Origin: an uncultured Holophagaceae bacterium | GTDB lineage: Bacteria; Acidobacteriota; Holophagae; Holophagales; Holophagaceae | Assembly (NCBI GenBank): GCA_903868115.1 | Contig: CAIPUA010000195.1 | Location: 1-38,200, forward strand | Reading direction: 5' to 3' | DNA: 38,200 bases | Shown: positions 8,549 to 16,067 of the stretch, one piece after another | Position numbering within the stretch: the stretch's first letter is position 1 | How the letters are laid out: every line of letters starts with the position of its first letter | Notes under the pieces: model-generated | The model's input: the letters and a program-made list of their open reading frames with translations, nothing else | Told to the model about the DNA's origin: nothing | Database searches by the model: none | Translations under genes and position numbers: made by a program

Positions 8549-10012
8549 ATGAAAAGGATGAGTTCCCCGCTTTCCAATCCCTTCAAGCCGGGGTCCCCGC
8601 CTCAGGGGCCCTCGAACCCCTTCAAGCCGGGAGCTCCCGCTGTGCCAGGGTCCGGGGTGCAGCCTCGGGGGCAGGGGCAGGAGGTGCTGGTCGAACTGCT
8701 GCAGGCCCAGCGGCTGATCTCCCAGCAGGCTCAGGAGCTGATGGAGCTGCGCACAAGACTAGGCCGCCGCACACATCAGATGACCGTGCTGCAGCATGTG
8801 GCAGAAATTCTGACCGCCACGCCCAAGGTGGCCCAGGTTGCCAGCGTGCTCCAGGATGTGTTCGTCCAGGAATTTGGCGCCAAGGCTTGCAGCGTTTGGA
8901 TTCTCGAGGATGAGGGCTCAACCTACCAGCCCAAGGTGGGCCATGGGCTGCCACGGAGCGCCTGGACTCAGCTCAGCCTTCCTGCGCCCAATCCCTTCCC
9001 CAATGCGCCCATCGTGCTCTTCCAACCCCAGTGGCTCGACCTGGCAGCCACTCGCGGACCCCTGGAGGCCCTGCGGGTTTCGCCGGGAACTTCGCTCTAT
9101 TTCATTCCCTTCGAGCACCAGTTACTGCTCATGGGTTTCGCCATTCTGGCCCTCGACACCGGGCGCAAGATGGATGAAGACCAGGACAGCCTCACGATTC
9201 TGCAGCGCCAGGTCGCCGTCTCCATCTACAACGCGTGGCTGTATCGCGATCTGGCTCAACAGCGAGATACCCTCAGGCGGCAGACTGGAGAATTGGAGAA
9301 GGCCAACGGCGCACTGCGCGAGGCCGATCGCTTCAAGAGCGAATTTCTGGCCCTCACCAGCCACGAGCTGCGCACCCCCCTCACGGGCATTCTGGGCTTC
9401 ACCCGCCTGGTCATCGACGAACTCTACGAGGATGAGGATGAAAGGCGGCAGATGCTGCAGGACTGCTACGCCTCGGGCAAGCACCTGCTCTCCCTCCTCA
9501 ATGACATCCTCGACCTCGCCAAGATCGAATCCGGACGCATGCAGGTGCATGTCCAGTCCTTCAGTCTCCAGATCCTCCTGGAAGAGGTGAGGCCCCTTGC
9601 CCAGGCCTATCCGCGGAAGGCGGAGGTGGAGTTGCTGTGGCCCGAGGGGTTGGGCGAACTGCCCGAGGTGATGGTGGATCCCGGTCGCTTGAAGCAGGTG
9701 ATGCTCAATCTTCTTTCCAATGCCCTGAAATTCACGAAGGAAGGCAGCGTCTGCGTCACGGTAGAGCGAGGATTCGGTCAGGTCTCAGTCCAGGTGGTGG
9801 ACACCGGGATCGGCATCCGGGCCGAAGACCAGGCCAAGCTTTTCCAGAAGTTCGTGCAGGCCGAAGGTGGTCATTCCCGAGAGTACGGCGGTACCGGATT
9901 AGGGCTTGTGATCTGCAAGCACCTGATGGAAATGATGGGGGGTACGATCTCCCTTCAGAGCGAAGGTCAGGGAAAGGGCTCCACGCTAACGCTGACCATG
10001 CCCATCGCCTGA
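8549..10012 (+). CDS. Cytoplasmic GAF-domain histidine kinase
   Basis: Soluble sensor kinase of 487 residues. The N-terminus has a proline-rich tail with NPFKPG twice (residues 10-15 and 23-28), then a helical segment, a GAF-like domain (about 75-230), a coiled coil (about 235-262), and a complete kinase core. The phospho-acceptor is His272 in LTSHELRTPL; further motifs are the N-box MLNLLSNALKFT, G1 DTGIGI and G2 GTGLGLVICK. No membrane segment or signal peptide is visible. I used the ATG at 8549, after GGGTGG about seven bases upstream; an ATG three codons later is also possible. The next gene, starting 17 bases after its stop, is a degenerate paralogue with the same layout. No response regulator is in the neighbourhood. 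Confidence 0.9.
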   Translation: MKRMSSPLSNPFKPGSPPQGPSNPFKPGAPAVPGSGVQPRGQGQEVLVELLQAQRLISQQAQELMELRTRLGRRTHQMTVLQHVAEILTATPKVAQVASVLQDVFVQEFGAKACSVWILEDEGSTYQPKVGHGLPRSAWTQLSLPAPNPFPNAPIVLFQPQWLDLAATRGPLEALRVSPGTSLYFIPFEHQLLLMGFAILALDTGRKMDEDQDSLTILQRQVAVSIYNAWLYRDLAQQRDTLRRQTGELEKANGALREADRFKSEFLALTSHELRTPLTGILGFTRLVIDELYEDEDERRQMLQDCYASGKHLLSLLNDILDLAKIESGRMQVHVQSFSLQILLEEVRPLAQAYPRKAEVELLWPEGLGELPEVMVDPGRLKQVMLNLLSNALKFTKEGSVCVTVERGFGQVSVQVVDTGIGIRAEDQAKLFQKFVQAEGGHSREYGGTGLGLVICKHLMEMMGGTISLQSEGQGKGSTLTLTMPIA

Positions 10013-10029
10013 GCGGTGCGGGTGAGTAC

Positions 10030-11454
10030 GTGAGCATCTTTCCCGTCCCCCCCCAGGAGCCCGACCCCTTGAAGCAGGGGGCGGAACCTCTTGTCGACTC
10101 CGATGCCGTCACCGAGGCTTGGGCTCAAACCCTGAAGGCTGACCGGCGGGCGGCGCAGCTATTCAAGGAGCTCGATATCCTCCGAGGGGAAGTCAAAGCG
10201 AGGGCCCAGCAGGCCGCCTTGATGCGCCATGTCGCCAATGTCCTGAGCGCCACGGTGCGGGTGGATCAACTTGCGTCCATGCTGCTTGATGTGCTGCAGG
10301 GCGAATTCGGCGCTTCCCAGGGCCTGGTGTGGACCCTGGGAGAGGATTCCTACGAGGCCCGGACCGGTATGCGCTTCGACCGGGGGCAGCTGCACTCGCT
10401 GCACCTTCCCGTGCCCCATCCGTTCCCTTCATACCCGGTGCTAATTTACCAAGCCCAATGGCTGGAGCCGGAACTCCTGCCACCCGCGCTGCGGCTCATC
10501 CAATCCCGGCAAGATCAGGGACTATTCTTCGTGCCTTTCGAACACCAGACTCTCCTGGTGGGGTTCGCCATCCTGTCCCTGCCCCAGGACAAGGCCTTCA
10601 TGCCTGCGGAGCAGGAATCCCAGGAGGTCCTCCAGCGCCTCTTCGCCTCCGCCCTCCATGACACCTGGCGACTCCAGGAACTCCAAAGACAGAAAGAGAT
10701 CCTGGCCAAGGAGAAAGAGGATCTGAAGGTCCAGGCAATGGCGCTCGAGCATCAGAACCGACTGCTGTTCAAGGGTCAGACCTTCAAGGTGGAGTTTCTC
10801 GGTTATGCGGCCGGGGAACTCCGGGGTCAACTGCTGGGCATCCTGAATCTCCTAGGCCGCGCTCGGGGAGGGACGGGGCTCGACACGGAAGCCCGGGATA
10901 CGCTGCTGTTGGATGCGCTCCTGGCGGGAAAACACATGGCGGAACTGCTCCGGGACCTAGCCGAACTGGCTCGTCCAGGCACCTCCGGGCTTCCCATGGA
11001 GGTCCGCCCGTTGGATCTGGGGGAACTTTTTTGTGAGCTTCGCACCCTCGTCGAGGCCTTCCCCCGCCGGGGAGGTGCCCCCCTTGGGTGGCCGGAACTG
11101 CTGGAGCTGCCGGAAGTCCTTGCAGACCGCAACGCCCTCGCGCAGATCCTGCTCAGCCTCATCGCCGGCGCTCTCCGGGGCAGCCCGGACGGGAGCCTGC
11201 GCATCTGGGTGGAACGCGAGCCCTTGTCGCTTTCCCTGTGTCTGCTCCTGCCGGGCCTTCAGGTCAGGGAAGGCGTCATCGTGGCGCGGCGCATCCTGCG
11301 CCCGGAGGATTTCTACATCCAGGGGCAGAGTGGGGCGGGTCTCGGCCTCGTCATCTGCGGCCAACTCATGGACGCGATGGGAGGGGCCTTGGTGATCGAT
11401 GCGACCGTCGGGGACGCAGGAACCGTGATCGGCCTGGAGCTTGCGCTTGCGTAG
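10030..11454 (+). CDS. Degenerate GAF histidine kinase paralogue (predicted pseudokinase)
   Basis: A 474-residue protein with the same order as its upstream neighbour: helical lead-in, GAF-like region (compare FVPFEHQTLLVGFAIL with FIPFEHQLLLMGFAIL), coiled coil and a kinase-like C-terminus. The phospho-acceptor site LTSHELRTPL has become YAAGELRGQL, with Gly262 in place of His. The N-box NLLSNAL reads SLIAGAL and the G1 motif DTGIG is absent, while the G2-like GAGLGLVIC remains. It therefore should neither autophosphorylate nor bind ATP normally, but may still dimerise. The GTG at 10030 was chosen because it is the first start codon in frame after the upstream stop, with a GGTGAG-like site just ahead. 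The reading frame is intact over its full length, so it appears to be kept under selection. Its role, perhaps as a partner or inhibitor of the active kinase, is inference. Confidence 0.85.
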   Translation: MSIFPVPPQEPDPLKQGAEPLVDSDAVTEAWAQTLKADRRAAQLFKELDILRGEVKARAQQAALMRHVANVLSATVRVDQLASMLLDVLQGEFGASQGLVWTLGEDSYEARTGMRFDRGQLHSLHLPVPHPFPSYPVLIYQAQWLEPELLPPALRLIQSRQDQGLFFVPFEHQTLLVGFAILSLPQDKAFMPAEQESQEVLQRLFASALHDTWRLQELQRQKEILAKEKEDLKVQAMALEHQNRLLFKGQTFKVEFLGYAAGELRGQLLGILNLLGRARGGTGLDTEARDTLLLDALLAGKHMAELLRDLAELARPGTSGLPMEVRPLDLGELFCELRTLVEAFPRRGGAPLGWPELLELPEVLADRNALAQILLSLIAGALRGSPDGSLRIWVEREPLSLSLCLLLPGLQVREGVIVARRILRPEDFYIQGQSGAGLGLVICGQLMDAMGGALVIDATVGDAGTVIGLELALA

Positions 11455-11481
11455 AATGGAGCTTCCGTTCCTGGAGTGCCC

Positions 11482-12672
11482 ATGACCTATGTCCGCCGCG
11501 AGACCTTCCTCCCCTTCACCCGCCCCGTCATCGGCCCCGAAGAGATCGAGGAGATGATCGATTCAATCAACTCGGGGTGGATCACCACAGGGCCAAAGTC
11601 CGCCAAATTCGAGGAGGAACTGGCCCTCTACAACGGCGTGAAGCACTGCCTGGCGATGAACAGCGCCACCACGGCCCAGGAGATCATGCTCCAGGTCCTG
11701 GGTCTCCAGTCGGGCGACGAAGTCATCACCACGGCCATGACCTGGGTGTCCACCCTCTCCACCGTCGTGCTCCAGGGCGGCGTGCCGGTACTGGCCGATA
11801 TCGACCCGAAGACCCTGAACATCGATCCGACCCGCATCGAGGAGATGATCACGCCCCGCACCCGGGGCATCATCCCCGTGCATCTCACCGGTCTGCCCGC
11901 ACCCATGGAAGCCATCTGGCAGATCGCCGCGAAGCACGGCCTCTGGGTCATCGAGGATGCCGCCCAGGCCATGGGAGCGCACTACACCGGCAAAAAGATC
12001 GGGAGCGATCCGCGCTCGATCATGAGCGTCTACAGCTTCCATCCCAACAAGAACATGACCACAGGCGAGGGCGGTGCCATTGCGCTGCACGAGGATCGCT
12101 TCGTGGATCGCATCAAGCGCCTGCGCTTCCACGGCATCGAGAAGGACGCCTGGAAACGTTTCGCCAAGGACGGCTCGCCTCACACGGAGGTCATGGAACC
12201 CGGCCGCAAGGCGAACTTCATGGACCTGCAGGCCAGCCTCGGCCTGCACCAAATCAAGAGGCTGGATGGCTTCAACGCCCGGCGCGGCGAGCTTTTCCAC
12301 CGCTACCTGGAACTGCTGAGGGACATCGACGGTCTCATGCTGCCCTGGGCAGGCGACCCCATCCACGGCCACTGCTTCCATCTCTTCGTGCTGCGCATCC
12401 GGCCCGAGATCCTAGGTATGGACCGCGACACCTTTGTGCAAGCCTTGAAGGACGAAAACATTGGCACTGGCATCCACTACCGCCCCGCCCACATCCACGC
12501 CTTCTACCGGGACTACTACGCGAACCATCCGCACGCTTTACCCGAGGATGGTCTGCCCCACAGCGAATGGAGTGGCGAACGCCTGATGTCGATTCCGTTG
12601 TGGCCTGGCCTCACGGAAGAGGACCAGGACCAAGTCGTGGCGACCATCAAACAGGTGATTGCGAAACGGTGA
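11482..12672 (+). CDS. arnB: UDP-4-amino-4-deoxy-L-arabinose aminotransferase (ArnB type)
   Basis: PLP-dependent DegT/DnrJ/EryC1 sugar aminotransferase that converts UDP-4-keto-pentose to UDP-Ara4N using glutamate. Matches to ArnB include LPFTRPVIG and SGWITTGPK at the N-terminus, GDEVITTAMTWVSTL, IIPVHLTG and VIEDAAQAMG, the PLP lysine in SFHPNKNMTTGEGG, and GTGIHYRPAH and SIPLWPGL near the end. It has 396 residues, slightly more than ArnB at about 380. The ATG at 11482 is preceded by GGAG at 11473-11476; an in-frame GTG two codons earlier overlaps that site. It starts 27 bases after the pseudokinase gene, so it may be read from the kinase transcript. The substrate-making ArnA-type enzyme and the ArnT-like transferase lie 8-10 kb upstream. 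Related aminotransferases use other keto-sugars, so substrate is likely but not proven. Confidence 0.85.
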   Translation: MTYVRRETFLPFTRPVIGPEEIEEMIDSINSGWITTGPKSAKFEEELALYNGVKHCLAMNSATTAQEIMLQVLGLQSGDEVITTAMTWVSTLSTVVLQGGVPVLADIDPKTLNIDPTRIEEMITPRTRGIIPVHLTGLPAPMEAIWQIAAKHGLWVIEDAAQAMGAHYTGKKIGSDPRSIMSVYSFHPNKNMTTGEGGAIALHEDRFVDRIKRLRFHGIEKDAWKRFAKDGSPHTEVMEPGRKANFMDLQASLGLHQIKRLDGFNARRGELFHRYLELLRDIDGLMLPWAGDPIHGHCFHLFVLRIRPEILGMDRDTFVQALKDENIGTGIHYRPAHIHAFYRDYYANHPHALPEDGLPHSEWSGERLMSIPLWPGLTEEDQDQVVATIKQVIAKR

Positions 12673-12701
12673 CGATTTCGGCTTCAGACCGAGTGAAACA
12701 C

Positions 12702-12721
12702 GGGGGAGAGTTCCCCCTTTT
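12702..12721 (+). terminator. Short rho-independent terminator after arnB
   Basis: A six-base perfect stem (GGGGGA with TCCCCC, loop GAGT) is followed directly by TTTT. It begins 30 bases after the arnB stop. It ends only four bases before the ribosome binding site of the next gene, so it may also attenuate read-through into that gene. Confidence 0.55.
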
Positions 12722-12735
12722 GCAGGAGAATGCCC

Positions 12736-13392
12736 ATGGTCGAACCCGGCGCGCAGCGAGGTGAAGTGGCCCACCTGAAGGTCGTGTCGGTGAACAAGGC
12801 CGGGGCCTTTCTGGCGTGGGGCCTGTCCCAGGAGCTTTTCCTGCCTTGGAAGGAAGTGAAGCATGAGCAGAGGCGCCTGATCAAGGAAGGCCAAAAAATC
12901 CTGGTGATCCTGATCGAGGGCGAAAAGGGCCAGGTGGCTGCGTCCACTCGCCTGGAGGACTTTTTGAGTGACGAAGCCGAGGGCTTTCAGGAAGGAGAAA
13001 AAGTGGCCTTGGTGATCGGGGAGCGCACGGACTTGGGCGTTCGCGTGATCGTGAATCACCGCTACTGGGGCATGGTACACGATAGCGACATCTTCAGTCG
13101 GCTCACCCGTGGTGAAACTCGGGAAGGCTATATCAAGGCGCTCCGTGAGGATCACAAGCTGAACGTTGCACTCAGCCCACCGGGCTACGCCAAGGTCGAT
13201 GCCATCGCCCAAGGCATTCTCGATCTCTTGCAGCGCCGAGGCGGGTTCCTGCCCGTGACTGACAAGAGCAAACCGGAAGAGATCTACACGTTGTTTGGCA
13301 TCAGCAAAAAAGTGTTCAAGCAGACCCTCGGTGCGCTCTACAAAAGCCGACGGATCGTGCTTGAGGCGGATGGCATTCGGAGTGCGAAATAG
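12736..13392 (+). CDS. CvfB-like S1 RNA-binding protein
   Basis: Protein of 218 residues resembling the CvfB/YitL family, which binds RNA and affects virulence-gene expression in staphylococci. Two S1-like beta-barrel segments are visible, about residues 8-75 (GEVAHLKVVSVNKAGAFLAW) and 85-150 (VIGERTDLGVRVIVNHRYWG). The C-terminal winged helix is about residues 165-215 (LPVTDKSKPEEIYTLFGISK), the typical family ending. It is shorter than CvfB (roughly 280-300 residues), apparently lacking one S1 repeat. The ATG at 12736 is preferred because AGGAGA lies about seven bases upstream; the ATG at 12730 is too close to that site. A short terminator hairpin lies just upstream. No partner is evident in the neighbouring genes. 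Confidence 0.82.
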   Translation: MVEPGAQRGEVAHLKVVSVNKAGAFLAWGLSQELFLPWKEVKHEQRRLIKEGQKILVILIEGEKGQVAASTRLEDFLSDEAEGFQEGEKVALVIGERTDLGVRVIVNHRYWGMVHDSDIFSRLTRGETREGYIKALREDHKLNVALSPPGYAKVDAIAQGILDLLQRRGGFLPVTDKSKPEEIYTLFGISKKVFKQTLGALYKSRRIVLEADGIRSAK

Positions 13393-13495
13393 GTTTTCCT
13401 GGCGCATTCTCAACTCCGTTTGCATCGCGGACTGGCCAAGTCTCTTTGCACTCGATGCGGCTTCAGGAGAATACTGGGGTGGACTCTATGGAGGC

Positions 13496-15252
13496 ATGTT
13501 GACCGAGACCCGACCAAGTTTTTTCTGGTGGTGGAAGCTGGTGGCGCCACATCGGCGCACACTGGTCGCGGGTCTGGGGGCGACGATTCTCTGCAGCGTC
13601 TCTGCGGCCTGGGTGCCCTACTGGAGCGGCCGAGCGGTCCATGCGCTGGAACTCGGCCAGTACGGCCGGTCCCGCAGGATGCTCCTGGCCATGCTCGGCT
13701 TCACGCTGGTGGCGGGCCTGGGGCGCTACCTGATGCGCAACACTCTGATCGGTCTCAGTCGGACCATCGAAAAGGGACAGCGGGAGGGACTCTACGGCTT
13801 CCTCCTTGCCAGACCCTTCGCTTTCTTCGAACACCAGCGCATCGGGGACCTCATGAGCCGCATCGGCGACGATGTGAGTTCGGTGCGCATGGCCACGGGC
13901 CCAGGACTCATGAGTTTCCTGCAGGCCTTCAGTCTGCTGCCCATCACCCTGGGCCTGATGTTCCACGGCCACCCCCGCCTCACCTTGGCTGTCATGCTGC
14001 CCTTCTCCCTCTTGGGACTAGGGTTTTTCGTGATCGGCAAGGCCAGCCACCGCACCCAACAGAAGCTTCAGTTGGTCACCTCAGAGCTGAACACCTTCAG
14101 CCACGAGACCATTTCGGGAGAAAAGGTGGTCCAGGCTTTCGGGCTCGAAGGCCAGCGCATCGAGGGTTTCCTGGCACTTAGCCGGAAGCAGGCGCGGCTC
14201 AGCATCCGCCAGTCGGCCATCTTCAGCTCCTACGGCCCCCTTGCCATGCTCATGGGCGGCCTGGCGGCCCTCATCCTGGTGTCCTTCGGCGGCAGCCTAG
14301 TGCTGAGCCACACCTTGAGCCTGGGCGATCTGACGGCCTTCACGGGCTACCTGGCGGCGCTCACCTGGCCGGTGATGTCCCTGGGTTGGGCCGCCAATCT
14401 CTCTTCCAGCGGGCCCGGGCGGGCCAGGAGCGCATCGAGCAGGTGTTCGCCAGCCCGGAGACGCCGCTGCCGGAGACCTGCATGCCCCGGGTCTCCACCC
14501 TTCCTGTCGCGCTTGACTTGGCGCACCTGACCCACCGTTTCGAGAGCGGCCGCGGGCTGGGCCCTCTGGATCTCAAGATCCCAGCGGGGGGCAGTCTGGC
14601 CATTGTCGGCAGCATCGGCTCGGGCAAGACAATTCTGCTCCAGCTTTTGGCCGGTCTGCGGGTCGCTCAAGCCGGAACGCTGGAGGTCGATGGTGTACCG
14701 CTCGGCCAGGAAGAGTTGCGCGCCCACTGGGCAGGCCTCGGCTGGGTACCTCAGGAAGCCTTTCTCTTTTCCACAACCCTGCGCGAAAACCTCGCCATGG
14801 GAAGGCCCGAGGCCACCGAGGAGGAACTCTGGGAAGTCGCCCGAACGGTTTGCCTGGACGATCTGATCCGGCGCCTGCCGGGCGGCCTGGGAACGGTCGT
14901 AGGAGAACGGGGGGTCGCGCTTTCGGGCGGTGAACGCCAACGCGCCGCCCTGGCCCGGGCCCTCCTACGCCACCCGCGCCTGTTGCTGCTGGACGATGCC
15001 CTGTCCGCCGTGGACGCTGAAACCGAGAGCCGGATCCTGGGAAACCTGAAGGGTTACCTCGGCCAGAGCACCCTGGTGCTCGCCACCCATCGCATCTTCG
15101 TGGCCGAACTCTGCGACCACGTGTTGGTGCTGGAAGAGGGTCTGCCCATCGAATCCGGAAGCCCGATTGAACTGGCGAGCCAGGCCGGCACCTTCGCCCG
15201 CATCAAGCGGCTGCAGAGCCTGGAGCGGGAGCTGACTGGAACTCTCGGCTGA
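13496..15252 (+). pseudogene. ABC exporter (MdlA/BmrC-like half-transporter) split by a two-base frameshift
   Basis: The first frame encodes about 300 residues of an ABC type 1 transmembrane domain (six hydrophobic segments; FEHQRIGDLMSRIGDDV; SGEKVVQAFGLE). The second frame supplies the nucleotide-binding domain, with Walker A GSIGSGKT, Q-loop WVPQEAF, signature LSGGERQRAALARALL, Walker B LLLLDDALSAVD and H-loop LATHRI. The frames join at 14398-14405, where TC is repeated three times. Removing one TC gives NLFQR, which restores a continuous protein of about 585 residues. The residue after the Walker B Asp is Asp rather than Glu, as in one half of heterodimeric exporters such as BmrCD, but no partner half is adjacent. 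The ATG at 13496 has GGAGG only one base away, so the start is uncertain. It may be a recent pseudogene, a sequence error or a slippage switch. Confidence 0.8.
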
Positions 15253-15286
15253 GCCTCATGCCCTTTGGTTACCCGTGGACCGCAAC

Positions 15287-15303
15287 CCGCGCTCTCAGCG
15301 CGG
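15287..15303. repeat. GC-rich hairpin between convergent genes
   Basis: Perfect seven-base stem CCGCGCT / AGCGCGG with a three-base loop, lying between the stop codons of the ABC exporter and the convergent glycerophosphodiesterase. No T-run follows on either strand, so it is at most a weak terminator. Confidence 0.4.
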
Positions 15304-15365
15304 CGTCTGCCGCAAGCAAATCGGGAGGTATCGAGGCCGCGCTCAGTGCTTGTGGTTGAAAACGC

Positions 15366-16013
15366 CTACAGCCCGTCCGTGATCAGAATCGCGGGCTCGA
15401 AACCCAGCCCGTCGGCTTCCCGGGGGCTCTTCATGCCCCAGACAGCCAGCCGATGGGCGAAAGGCTTCCAGAAGTCCGGACGCGCCTTCACCGCCTTGAG
15501 CGGGGGATGAAAGAACAGCGTCTCGGGTAGGTTCGCGAGATCCTCCTCAGTCAATTCCTGGGCCTCATGGTTATCCCAAAGAAAGCCACAACGGGCCTCA
15601 TGGCATTCGGCCCAGAGCTGCAGCACCTCGCTGGGCTCAAAGCTGGAAAAGAGCACGCGATCGAGGGCCTCGGCGGCGTCCGCGGCGGCCAGTGCCTGCT
15701 GCCAGCCAGGCTCGCCCTTCAATTCGACATTGATGAGTTTGGCGGGCAGTTCCAGAACATCGGAGAGCCGGGGCACGGTCTCGCCGTTCTTCAATTTGGG
15801 CAACTCGGTGGACTTCATTTTGCGGAGGATGCCGGAACCTTGGGAAGTGCGGTCGAGTTCGTCATCGTGGAGCACCATGCAGACACCGTCCTGGGTGGGT
15901 TGCACATCCAGTTCGAAGCCGTCCATCCCGGCATCCAACGCGGCACGAAAGGCCTCCATGGAATTTTCGAGATGCTTGGCGGAGTGACCGCGGTGACCGA
16001 GGAGCAAGGGCAT
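15366..16013 (-). CDS. Glycerophosphodiester phosphodiesterase family protein
   Basis: GDPD enzymes hydrolyse deacylated phospholipid headgroups such as glycerophosphocholine to glycerol-3-phosphate and the alcohol. The family signature is near the N-terminus: LLGHRGHSAKHLENS supplies the catalytic His-Arg and Glu, FELDVQPTQDG the metal-binding Glu/Asp, and VLHDDELDRTSQGSG the second catalytic His. INVELKG carries a further metal ligand. At 215 residues it is shorter than GlpQ (about 330-360) and lacks a signal peptide, as in cytoplasmic UgpQ-type enzymes. The ATG at 16013 has GGAGG about six bases upstream. It is 54 bases after the kelch gene and on the same strand, so it is probably the last member of the alkaline phosphatase operon. 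Confidence 0.88.
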   Translation of the reverse strand: MPLLLGHRGHSAKHLENSMEAFRAALDAGMDGFELDVQPTQDGVCMVLHDDELDRTSQGSGILRKMKSTELPKLKNGETVPRLSDVLELPAKLINVELKGEPGWQQALAAADAAEALDRVLFSSFEPSEVLQLWAECHEARCGFLWDNHEAQELTEEDLANLPETLFFHPPLKAVKARPDFWKPFAHRLAVWGMKSPREADGLGFEPAILITDGL

Positions 16014-16067
16014 GACAGCCTCCGGTGGAGAACTCCATGATGCGCTGCATTGCGTCGGTCCCGGGGC

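Noticed and set aside
11088-12764. Plus-strand frame of about 558 codons overlapping the pseudokinase end and arnB
   Set aside because: It is an out-of-frame shadow of arnB; the arnB frame has full aminotransferase motifs while this frame has Arg/His/Pro-rich shadow composition.
13295-13495. Upstream extension of the ABC exporter into the CvfB-like gene
   Set aside because: The frame is open but overlaps the end of the CvfB-like gene and has no membrane-protein character; the transmembrane domain begins after the ATG at 13496.
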